Below are positions 54,084 to 63,600 of a stretch of DNA of 64,000 nucleotides, piece by piece. Below the pieces are notes generated by a model. That model was not told the origin of the DNA, searched no databases, and saw only the letters and a program-made list of their open reading frames with translations. Made by a program: the position numbers and the translations under genes. The stretch spans positions 3,071,363 to 3,135,362 of the forward strand of contig NZ_CP036349.1 in NCBI RefSeq assembly GCF_007753265.1. The letters run 5' to 3'. The DNA is from Botrimarina mediterranea (GTDB lineage Bacteria > Planctomycetota > Planctomycetia > Pirellulales > Lacipirellulaceae). The first letter of the stretch is position 1; each line of letters begins with the position of its first letter.

Positions 54084-57000
54084 ATGAAAGCTTTCGCGAC
54101 CGTTTGCCGCTGCCTGGCCTCTGTTGCTCTATGTTCGCTGGCGTTCTCTCAGGTCGTCATTGAGGCCCCGCCGCAGGTGCTTCCGCCCTCGTTTCAGCTG
54201 AAGTCCGGCGAAACGCTCAATGTGCGGCCCGGCGGCGAAGTGGGCGGCTCGATGGTCGCACTGTCTGGAAGTGTGGTGAATGTCTACGGAGGAGAAGTGG
54301 CGCCTCGCTTTACTGCCGCTGACGGCAGCGAAGTGCATATCTTCGGAGGCAGGGTTGGCAGCTATGACAACGGCTTCTTGGAAGGATTTTCAGCGACTCA
54401 AGGGAGCGTCGTCACTTTAGCAGGCGGAGAGGTCGGCGACGGATTCGCGGCGTCGCCGGGCAGCCACGTCACTATCTCGGGGGGACGAGTCGGCCTTCAA
54501 TTCAATGCCCAACTTGGCAGCCACGTCGAGTTGATCGGTAATGACTTTATGCTGGATGGCGTTCCGTATTCCTCAGGCGATGTAACGCTGAGTCGGACAG
54601 TCAATGCGGATTCTATTTTCACGGGTACGCTGGCGGATGGATCGCCTTTCGTCTTTACCCCCCTTACAGCCGGGAGGCAGTTCGGAGATCGGCTCGAGAG
54701 CGTCGTGCTCACGCGGGTCGCACTGCCCCCGATTGATCTAGCCCCGAGCGTCGTTGATGGTTCAACCCCAGTTGCGCCCGCGGGACTGCGTGCGGGCCAA
54801 GCGATGACGCTCAAGGCGGGAGGCGCACTCCCCTGCTATTTCGCCGTCGTTGATGGGTCGCTTTCGATCGAAGGGGGCGCCATCGGAAAAGGGCTCGAAG
54901 GCAATGGCGCCGTCATTAATCTTGCAGGCGGCGAGATCGGCCACTTTTTCAACACCTATGCGGGGAGTGAGGTCAACATCACGGGGGGCAAAGTCGGCTT
55001 TCGATTCGAAGCCTTGGATACGACGATCAACGTTTCAGGCGGACATATCGGCTCATTGTTCGGGGTCCACACCGGCAGCGTAGCGACAATCTCCGGAGGA
55101 ATGGTCGATAGCCTCGAGGTCAGTAGCGGCGGCTCGGTGAATGTCACGGGCGGAAGTATTGGGTTCGGCGGAAGTCTCTACAGCAGCTTCCGCGCCTATT
55201 CCGGCAGCGAGGCGAGGATCGCGGGGGGAGCGTTCGGACAGTCCTTCCGATCTGAGGTCGGCAGCAAGGTCGAGCTTGTCGGAGGCGAGTTCCGCATCAA
55301 CGGTCAGGCCGTAACCGATAGCATCGTTACGCTCGCTGCCGGAGACGTTTTCACCGGAACGTTCGCCGATGGCGGATCCTTCGTTTTCTCCCCCCTGGAC
55401 GGCGATCTACTGGAGGATGTCCAGCTAACCCAGGCGCCACTTTCGCCGCCCGACACGTCCCCACGAGTTGTCGATACGCCACAGACGCAAGGGCCTGCCG
55501 GTCTGCGCGCCGGCCAGACCTTGACGTTGAGAGAGGGCGGCGTCCTCCAAGATAACTTCGCCGTCGTCGGCGCCACCCTCCACGTCGAAGGGGGCGACGC
55601 CGGCGCCGGTGTCGAGGTTGTTGGCGGGTCCGTGAATATCCTCGGGGGTAATGTCGGCGCCGGGCTCAGTGTGATCGACGCCAATCTGAACCTGTCGGGC
55701 GGATCGATTGGCGAGCGCTCCACGGTCAATCGAGGCGCCGTAGTAAATATCACCGGCGGGAACATCGGCACGAAGTTCAACGCGCTCAGCGGAAGCCGTA
55801 TCACGCTCGCCGGGGGTTCGATAGGACCCGACTTCCGCACGTGGGAGGGTAGTGACGTCGAGTTCGTCGGCGGTGAATTCAAACTGAACGGACAGGATTA
55901 CCTCGGCGATGAGATCACGCTCGGCCCGCGCGGTGGAGCGTTGCAAGTCTTCTCCGGCGTTCTGAGCGATGGGTCGCCGTTCCTTTTCAGCCCAAACGCC
56001 AGTCCTCTGGGGGACGTGATCACAGGGGTGAAGCTGACACGCACCGCGGCGCCGGCCGCCGACCTCACCCCTCAAGTCATCGACTCTCCCCGTGTGTCGG
56101 GCCCGAATGGCCTCCGACCTGGGCAAACGATGACCGTCGTCGACGGGGGAGTATTGCCGGACAACTTCACCGCGATCGGGGCATCGCTGAACATCGAGGG
56201 AGGACGGGTCGGCGATTTCTTGGAAGTTCTCGACAGCACCGTGCAGATCTCCGGTGGTGAGGTAGGAGGATGGCTCCAAGCCTACAACGGCGACATCGAT
56301 ATCAGCGGCGGCAACGTGGGGACCCAGTTTACAGCGTTTTCCGGGACCACAACGACCATTGATGCGGCCGCGGTGCGCGGACTTACTCTCTACGCGAATA
56401 CGTATACCGAGATCACCGGAGGCAGCGCGGTGGAGTTCTCGGTGCAGTCGATCGGAGGCGAACTGGAAGTTTCCAACAGCACCATCGGGGGCAGTCTGTC
56501 AAGCACCGGTAAGTTGCTGATATCTGGCGCAACCGTAATGGGGACGACCGACCTACAAAACGGCGTGGCAGAGATTGTCGACGGCGTCTTTCAGGGAACT
56601 TTTATAGTCCACCGGTCCGAAGTCGATATTGATGCCGGCACGTTTGACGGAAGGTTCTTCACAAATTCAGGCAGTGTGGTGCAGATAGCGAGCGGAAGTT
56701 TTAGCCGCGATCTTTGGAACCGCTTGAGCACGATCAGTATCTCTGGTGGACACTTTGCGGACGACATTTTGAACGGCAATCCCACGTTTAGTAACCAGTC
56801 TGGAACGATGAAGATCACTGACGGTGAATTTCACGGAGATTTCGTGAACGCATCCGGCACAGTCAACATCAGCGGGGGCGCTTTCTACGGCGATTTCTCA
56901 AACGGCGGCGGACAATCGGGTGTATCAGCCAGGACAACTCTGTCTGGCGGCAGCTTCAATGGCGCTTTTTCCGCCCACACTGGAAGCTCCGTTGAACTTG

Positions 57001-57269
57001 AAGGAGCAGAGTTCTATCTCGACGGCGTGCTCCTCGATCTCGTAGAAGGTCGGCCGACCACAATTACCAATCGGGACGTTCAATTGAGTGGCCGATTCGT
57101 CGATGGCAATTGGTTCGCTATCGATCTGTATTCATCGCAAGTAGCGGGGCAAGACTACTTTTCCGCCAACGCCACGCTGACTCTTACTCTTGTCCCAATC
57201 CCGGAACCAGCAACCGCCGCGATTGCGTTGATGTCTGTGGTGGCTCTTGTAACATATCAAAGGAACTAG
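54084..57269 (+). CDS. Giant beta-helix-like PEP-CTERM surface protein with tandem long repeats
   Basis: A 1061-residue exported protein with signal (CLASVALCSLAFSQ) and a C-terminal sorting segment (PIPEPATAAIALMSVVALVT). Its body has four large tandem units of about 200-220 residues, each beginning GLRAGQ(T/A)(M/L)TL followed by a Gly-Gly ladder (ISGGRVG, ITGGKVG, INISGGNVG) and ending with a GxL(A/S)DGSPFxF and LTR line. The ladder suggests a beta-helix with one rung per about 20 residues. It would sit on the cell surface. A hairpin with T run lies just upstream. No catalytic motif is seen. Confidence 0.83.
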   Translation: MKAFATVCRCLASVALCSLAFSQVVIEAPPQVLPPSFQLKSGETLNVRPGGEVGGSMVALSGSVVNVYGGEVAPRFTAADGSEVHIFGGRVGSYDNGFLEGFSATQGSVVTLAGGEVGDGFAASPGSHVTISGGRVGLQFNAQLGSHVELIGNDFMLDGVPYSSGDVTLSRTVNADSIFTGTLADGSPFVFTPLTAGRQFGDRLESVVLTRVALPPIDLAPSVVDGSTPVAPAGLRAGQAMTLKAGGALPCYFAVVDGSLSIEGGAIGKGLEGNGAVINLAGGEIGHFFNTYAGSEVNITGGKVGFRFEALDTTINVSGGHIGSLFGVHTGSVATISGGMVDSLEVSSGGSVNVTGGSIGFGGSLYSSFRAYSGSEARIAGGAFGQSFRSEVGSKVELVGGEFRINGQAVTDSIVTLAAGDVFTGTFADGGSFVFSPLDGDLLEDVQLTQAPLSPPDTSPRVVDTPQTQGPAGLRAGQTLTLREGGVLQDNFAVVGATLHVEGGDAGAGVEVVGGSVNILGGNVGAGLSVIDANLNLSGGSIGERSTVNRGAVVNITGGNIGTKFNALSGSRITLAGGSIGPDFRTWEGSDVEFVGGEFKLNGQDYLGDEITLGPRGGALQVFSGVLSDGSPFLFSPNASPLGDVITGVKLTRTAAPAADLTPQVIDSPRVSGPNGLRPGQTMTVVDGGVLPDNFTAIGASLNIEGGRVGDFLEVLDSTVQISGGEVGGWLQAYNGDIDISGGNVGTQFTAFSGTTTTIDAAAVRGLTLYANTYTEITGGSAVEFSVQSIGGELEVSNSTIGGSLSSTGKLLISGATVMGTTDLQNGVAEIVDGVFQGTFIVHRSEVDIDAGTFDGRFFTNSGSVVQIASGSFSRDLWNRLSTISISGGHFADDILNGNPTFSNQSGTMKITDGEFHGDFVNASGTVNISGGAFYGDFSNGGGQSGVSARTTLSGGSFNGAFSAHTGSSVELEGAEFYLDGVLLDLVEGRPTTITNRDVQLSGRFVDGNWFAIDLYSSQVAGQDYFSANATLTLTLVPIPEPATAAIALMSVVALVTYQRN

Positions 57270-58029
57270 CCTTCGGTCATCGGGTAAACCGGCTTAGGCG
57301 AGCATACCGCGTGCACCGAGATCCGACGAATGACTGCGGCAACTAGCCAGCACCAGCGGCGTAGTTTCTAGGTCAAAGACTCTCGGTAGCTACCACCTCC
57401 GACGCAAGGCGTTCGGTTCGACCGCTAGGCAAATGCGCGACTGATGGAGTGGAAGAGAGTGAGGGAGCGACGGATTGCAGATAGAACCGAATCCGCATTA
57501 GTCGTAGAATTATCCGGGGATTTCGGCATCTGCCATAAATGCAGAGGCTTCATCGACCTGTGACGTTGGATGGCCTGCCAAACCTGCGTCGGCCCGACAT
57601 GCTGATGGCCATCTTCGACGCGGCCAAAACGGCGGAGAAGTAGAACTCCTACGTACGTTCTCGAGCAAGCCTTGTTGAGCGCGTCCGTACGCTTCGCGCC
57701 GATTGGACTCCGTGGTAGATACCTATTTTCGACGCCGTAGGTGGGCCGAACTACTAAAGCAATCATCGACTGGTAGTGGTGGAGCGGCTGCAGGTGACGC
57801 AGCATGTGGAGCGCTCGACGCTGAACTAGCGACTATTGCAGACGCTTGGCCAAACTTGGCCGAAAATGTGCGTCGCTGCGTGCTAACAATAGTTAGAGAA
57901 GCCTACGCGTCGGAGAAGTGAACAGTTGCTCGCGCGATTCCCTCTCCGTCGACTCTTGCCGTCACCTTGAGCGGACGCCGCAAGTGATTCAGCAGCGACG
58001 TCTTGCTTGCGGCCGCAGCGCCTTTACGC
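57270..58029. other. Gap with decayed coding traces
   Basis: No intact gene with clear support. A readable line PVTLDGLPNLRRPDMLMAIF plus DAAKTAEK, ending at a TAG at about 57639, resembles the end of a protein. Its first residues recall the VGPVTI frame of the three dispersed repeats. Confidence 0.35.
57703..57921 (+). CDS. Possible small protein or fragment with an AWP-x-L motif
   Basis: A 72-residue frame whose C-terminal half (ELATIADAWPNLAENVRRCV, then LTIVREAY) resembles a short conserved tail I have seen on element-associated planctomycete proteins. It would start at a TTG without a good ribosome site, so it may be the end of a larger lost gene. No partner nearby. Confidence 0.3.
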   Translation: MDSVVDTYFRRRRWAELLKQSSTGSGGAAAGDAACGALDAELATIADAWPNLAENVRRCVLTIVREAYASEK

Positions 58030-58392
58030 GTCCACGACTATCGAAACTGAAACGGGCACAGTGGTCCTTTCCAGAGGGCCGCTTTATAGACGCACTGGCC
58101 TCGTCAACAACGGCCGCATCGAAGTTGAGCAAGGCGATGTCCATTCGTCGATCGACGCCGGCGAGTGAATCGAAGGGAAGACGACATTGGCGGCGAGTGC
58201 GTCAACACCAGGCTGGTCCGCGTCCCCGCGGGGGCGACGCTCAAGATCACATGCCCGTTCGTCAACTCGGGGCAGATCTACCTCGAATCGGGCGCAATCC
58301 TCGATTACCCGGCGGGCATTACCAACAACGGCGGGCAGATTCGCCGCAGCCCGTGCTGCCCAGCGGCGTGCGTCAAAGACATCACCGCGTGA
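58030..58392 (+). pseudogene. Remnant of a beta-helix surface protein
   Basis: Two frame fragments fit one repeat-type protein: GLVNNGRIEVEQGDVHSSID before a stop near 58168, and ATLKITCPFVNSGQIYLESG, then AILDYPAGITNNGGQIRRS in the frame 58165-58392. Both show the x-N-N/S-G-x-I pattern of beta-helical adhesins. No start or sorting signal is left. It is probably a decayed relative of the neighbouring giant genes. Confidence 0.45.
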
Positions 58393-58393
58393 T

Positions 58394-58828
58394 TCACTCG
58401 GCCGGATTGGCGTGGCGCTCGAGCACGCGCTCGACGAGCAGGTCCCGCGCCGTCTTGAGCGTCAGCCGCAGCGCCTCGTGGGCGTGGTGCAGCGCCTTGG
58501 GGTTGTTGAGGTAGGGCATCGACTTGGCGAGTTCCGCCGCTCCGGCCAGCGGCGCGAGTGGTTCGGACGCCGTCGCTTCCAGCAAGGCCATCTGCGTATG
58601 ACTGGCCACCGCTTGCATGGCGTTGTCGTCCCACTTGGAAACCGTGTTGGCCAGCTGCAGGGCGTCGAGCAGCGCGGCGCCGCCCGGCTCTTCCGCGGCG
58701 ATCGCCGCGTTGAGCACCGCGGCCGAGTCGCCCTTCGGCCCGTAGAGGCGATTGAGTGCGGGCCAGGGGCTGGTGGACATGAACGCTTCGGGGGTGGAAA
58801 CGGGCCGTTCGGTGGAGGCGGTCGCCAA
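58394..58828 (-). CDS. Hypothetical alanine-rich protein
   Basis: A 144-residue (128 if the ATG at 58780 is used) soluble protein rich in Ala and Leu, probably all-helical (LLDALQLANTVSKWDDNAMQ, LHHAHEALRLTLKTARDLLV). No family is recognised. It runs without internal stops, its composition fits the host, and it reads opposite to the decayed remnant next to it. No operon partner. Confidence 0.5.
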   Translation of the reverse strand: MATASTERPVSTPEAFMSTSPWPALNRLYGPKGDSAAVLNAAIAAEEPGGAALLDALQLANTVSKWDDNAMQAVASHTQMALLEATASEPLAPLAGAAELAKSMPYLNNPKALHHAHEALRLTLKTARDLLVERVLERHANPAE

Positions 58829-58955
58829 AAACGAGGACCAAAAGTGCTGGGGTTTGTACCGAATCGTAGAGGGTTCCGTTAAGAGTTGGCCATCGTGAAA
58901 GGGGAAAGGCGAAAGGGGAAAGCGGAAGGGTTTCGCGGCCGAGGGCGGGCGGGCC

Positions 58956-59462
58956 CTATAGCGTTATTTTCCGTTGCCCCGCTGGGGGGTGAGGGATTGT
59001 ACAACACGCGCCGCGACCGCCTAAACGGTGGGCGGCGGCGCTGATTAAATGGGCGACCGGAATTATTTCGGGAAATATTTTGCGACGCATCGACAGCGGC
59101 GCCGCGGCAAAGCGTAGCGCCCAACCGCCGAGGCGGGGAGCCAAGTATTCGGCCGACCACGGCCCCGGCGCGTCGAGCATGGCGAACGCCTCACGCAACG
59201 CCACGCCTCGGGCGCCGCGGCTGGCATGCCAGGCGAGCAAGTGAACCGCAACGGCCCGGGCTTGCGCTGGGCAGTCGTCGCAGCTCTTCCGCGAGACGCC
59301 GTCAAAGTAGCCCGCAAAGAAACGGAGAACGCCCGCGAGCTCGCGGCAGTCGTCGCGCCAGGGCGGATCGGTGGGCGCGGCGTGGTGGCCGGCCAGGCGC
59401 TGCAGACGCGCCGTTGCGTAGCGTGCATTGTCGATCGGGACCGAACAGGGCTTGCGTGTCAT
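58956..59462 (-). CDS. Hypothetical protein
   Basis: A 168-residue protein of mostly helical, Arg/Ala-rich sequence (ELAGVLRFFAGYFDGVSRKS, then CDDCPAQARAVAVHLLAWHA). No known family, signal peptide or membrane helix. The CDDC could bind metal. It is the only good open frame in the stretch and is separated from its neighbours by more than 100 bp. A start at 59462 is used. Confidence 0.4.
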   Translation of the reverse strand: MTRKPCSVPIDNARYATARLQRLAGHHAAPTDPPWRDDCRELAGVLRFFAGYFDGVSRKSCDDCPAQARAVAVHLLAWHASRGARGVALREAFAMLDAPGPWSAEYLAPRLGGWALRFAAAPLSMRRKIFPEIIPVAHLISAAAHRLGGRGACCTIPHPPAGQRKITL

Positions 59463-60601
59463 CGTGAGACCTCAAGGGGTTGAAGCGCGGGCCCCGAAAG
59501 GGGGCGTCGTGAGCACGACCGGCGGGCGAAACAGCAACGACAGAGGCAGCGCAGGAAGTAGCAACGGACATAGTAAACCTCGAGGGTAGTGCGGGCCGAG
59601 TCGATCGGCGCCGCGGGTAAAGGGGCGGATGTCGTATGACGCCCGCCGCCGACAATCGCGGGCCGTTGTGGCCCGCTCACGTGGTCACTCTTTCGACTGT
59701 CGGGGCGATCGTCAATAGCTTCGCCACGCCCCTCGACAGGCCGCAGGCGCGGCATCTGGTGGCCCTGCCGAGGCCGTAGGCAGGGGCGCCCTCCCTTCGG
59801 GTCCTCCGCCGGCCCCCTAGGCGGTGGGCAAAGCCCGCGATCGAGAGTTGTTCGTGTGCGGCGGGCATCGCTTTTCGATTAGTAGTAGTATGACTCGGTC
59901 CCACAAACGCCTTGTTTTATAGAGTTTGTGACCTTTTAGAGTCATAGTCGCCCTGCCAACGAAGTACGTCCGATTCGTTCCGATGCGGTTTAGTGTCTAA
60001 GTGCCTCCGGACCCTGTCTGGGTCCTCGGCCGCAATGTGGCCGCCGACCGCCTACGCGAATGCGGGCCGGTAAGGGACACCGTTTACTTCACCGAAAGTG
60101 AGCCCTAGCTACGCGGCAGTCGAGACGTGCCTGTAGTGCTTTCGAATGGCTGTATGGATCGGAGCAAATCGCCCCGCAGACACTCGGGCGACCACTAAAT
60201 CCCGCCGATTGCAAGGTCCGAAATGGCGAACCATCTGGACCGGCGAGATCTTGCCGTGCGCAGAATTGCACGACGTTGCACGTTGCCACACATTGGGCCT
60301 CGTCGGAGTTAGCCCTTGGCGTGTCGGTTCTAAGTAGGTGGCGTCTATCGGGCGAACTGAACGGGTCGATCCGACCTCTTGCGGTAGACAACACGGCGTA
60401 ACTGCTGCGGTACTTCTAACCTTGGCGACTAGAGAGGCATAAGACCATGCTCACCGTTCGAATTCGTGATACCGCTTCTCTAGCCCGACTGTACGACAAA
60501 TCGTCTTTCTGCAGTCCCTCACAGGGCGACTCGCGCTGAGGAGAAATTTGGGAATGGATTGGTCTCGCCTCGAGGAATAAGTCCTCGCCGCTTTCCGCCG
60601 A
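59463..60601. other. Long gap with no gene seen
   Basis: About 1.14 kb without a frame that has family similarity, ribosome site or neighbour context. Parts at 59880-60000 are AT-richer than the surroundings. No tRNA, terminator with T run or repeat from elsewhere in the window was recognised. Confidence 0.4.
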
Positions 60602-63600
60602 TCACTCCGGCGACGACATGTCGCGTTGCTTACGGTACAGGTCTCGCAATTCGCGTAGTTCGGCGCGAGCGCTCTCGGGCGCGACCTCGATGGCTTGATC
60701 GAGCGTCTTGATCGCGCCGTCGATGTCGCCGTTGGCTACTTGTGCAGCGGCGAGCGTGTCGAGGGTGAGGTGGTAAGGTCGCGGCAGCAACTCGTTCGCC
60801 TTCTTGGCTAGCTGTAGCGCTCGCGGGGCGTCGTAGAGTGATGCGTCGTCCGCGGTCACTAACAGGTGCGCTAGATTGTTCAAAGCGACGAAGTTGCTGG
60901 GCTCGGCGGCGAGGATCGTCTCGTAATCGTCGAGCGCCTGCTGCTCTTTGCCTAGGCCGTCGGCGAGCTGGGCCCGTTTCGCCAACAGGTTGACCTCGCC
61001 AGGCCGTGAAGCAAGTTGCTCGGTGAGGAAAGCGATCGCCCCATCGCTATCCTCGCTATCTTCGCTATCGGCGAGGCGGTCGGCTTCTTTGAGGAGGGTC
61101 CCGATCGAGACCGCGCCAGGATTCACCGGGTAACGCACGACCGCGTCGCCGAGTTCTTCCGCCGAGGGGATCGCGACTTTTTCGACGGGCCGCCACTCGC
61201 CCTGGCTCTCGAACTCCCCTTCCCGGTAGAGGGCGTGCGCCATTAGGCGCCCCTCCGGTGCGAGGACGCGGCACTCGAAGCGGCCCTCGGGCGACACTTT
61301 GAGATTCATGTTGCTCACCCCGCGCTGGGGGCCGCCGTCGGCGCCGGCGATGTAGTAGATCGACACTACCATCGGCTCGGTGAACCGGAGCGGCTCGCCC
61401 GAAGTCTCGTCGATCAGCTGCACCTGCACGAGCCGTCCGCTCGTGAACCGGAGTTCGGCCGCCTGGGTCGCGGTGCCCGAATCGCCTTGCGGCTCAGCTT
61501 TCACCGCAACGGGACCGGCGGGGACAAGTTTTGGCAGCCCCTCGACTCCGCTGAACGCGGCGACCTCGTAGTCTCCCGGCGGCAGGTTGCTGACGCGATA
61601 GCGCCCGGCGTCGTCCGTGACTGCTTGGGCGGGTACCCAGTTGTTGGCGCCCCCGGTCGGCGCTGGCGGCGTCTGCCACTTGGCGCTGATCACCACCCGC
61701 ACGCCGGCAAGCGGTCCGCCCTCCTCATCAACTACTCGGCCGGTCAGATCGGCCCGGGGCAAGAGTTGCAGATCAACTTCGCCCGGCGAACGAGGAAGCG
61801 GAGCGGTGGCGACGGCGTAGTCGGGATGCGACGCCTCGATCGTCGAGGGCGACTGGAACAATGCGGCGCTATAGCTTTCACTCGCCTGCTGGTGACGCCT
61901 CAGCTGCTCTTGCCGGAAGCGTTGGTAGTCCTTGGCGGGCAGGTCGTCGATCGCGTAGCGGCCCTCGGCGTCGGTGACGGTAGCATGGATCGAGTCGTTC
62001 AGCGAAAGGACGCCGTCGCGGACCCGCACCGTCGCGCCGGCGACCGGCTGACCGTCCGCGTCGGTGACGCGTCCCTTCACCGTCGCGGCGGGAGGGAGCA
62101 CGAACCTGACATGCAAGCCGACGGCGGCGGCGCCATAGTCGCGTTCCGCGTAGGTCTTCGAAACGCGCCCCGCCTTCGTCACGCTGAGGACGATCAAGTC
62201 TTCGCCCGCTTCCTCGGGTCCTTGCTCGATAAGGTCGGCGGCGTTCGCCACGACCTTGTCGAACCGGAACTGACCGCGGGCGTCGGTCGTCGCTTCGTCA
62301 CGCAGTTCGTTGGACTGAAGGTCAAAAGTCGCGGCGTGCAGTTGCACCTTGACGCCGGCGAGCGGCTTTCCCGACTCGTCGAGGCACTCGCCACGAACCG
62401 TGTTGGGGATGTCGGGGCGGGCTTGCGGATAGTCACCGGCGACGGGCGCGAAGACGTCAGCGGGCGCGCCGATTGGTACATAGGTGACCGACTCGGAGTC
62501 TTCCATGACATCCAGTGCATCGTCGCCTGCCGAAGCGAGATTGAACTGGACCAACCCCATGTGCTCGGGGTCGGGGTCAATCGAGACGGTCTTGCTCAAA
62601 TCGCCGTCGTCGCCGAGCATCACCTCAACGGTTTGCACCGCCGCTCCAGGCCCTGGGTTGATAGCGAGGCCGCGGAAGATAGCCTGAGCGCCACCGGTCG
62701 TGCGTTCGAGCGGCACGTAGGGCGCGAACACTTCGCTCACGCCGACGGCGGGCTCTCCCCACATCACTTCGAAGCGTTGTTGGACCCGGGCATAGGGCTC
62801 GCCGTCGCGCTTCGGTAGATCGTCGATATCGCCGCGGACGCGGATGAGAAGGTCACGCCGCTTCGGTATGACAATCTCGAGGTCCGATTTGCCGGCCTCG
62901 ATATCGATGGAGACGACGCGGCTTTCATCGGGCGCCTCGACGATGATCAAGTAGCGAAAGCCGTCACCGAGTGAATCGAGAGTAAACCGTCCCTCCTCAT
63001 CGGTCTCCGCCAGCAATATGCCGCTGGGATGGCTGTTGTTGAAGCCAGAAGCCTCCACCTCGCTGAGCAGCATCAACTTCGCCCCGGGGCAGGGATCGCC
63101 GCTGGGGAGCCGGACGACGCCGGTCGCCGGCCGAGCCCGCTTCATCGTGAATGTCAGCGGCCGCCCGTTGCGTGGGATTGAGACGTCGACAGCCCTCAGT
63201 GGCTGGTACCCGGGCGTATCGATGCGAAATTCGTAGAGCACACCGGGGGCAAGCCGCTCGAGGAGCAGCTTGCCATCGGAGTCGGTCTTCTCTTCCCGGA
63301 CCGGGCCGTTGCTGCTGCCGTTCAACTTGGCGTACTTCACCACTGTCGCGCCGGCCACGGCCTGGCCGTCCTCATCGCGGAGCACGAGCGGCGCCGTGAG
63401 GCCCGGCGTCAACTGGATGACGATGTCATCGATTTTATCGCCGTCTTTCAGATTGAATGGACCGACCACCGCCGGGGCGTAGGCTTCGTTGGGGTAGAAG
63501 CGCAAGTTGATCGTGCCCGACGCCACTTCGCATTCGAATCGGTCCGTGAACTTGCCCTCGGTGGAGTAGCTGACGTTGCTGGGGATTACTGACCCCGAGT

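Noticed and set aside
59677-59904. Small minus-strand frame in the 59.5-60.6 kb gap
   Set aside because: Low-complexity basic translation without ribosome site or partner.
61487-62818. Plus-strand open frame of 443 residues
   Set aside because: It lies wholly within the regulatory-domain part of the M56 fusion protein and has no recognisable domain.
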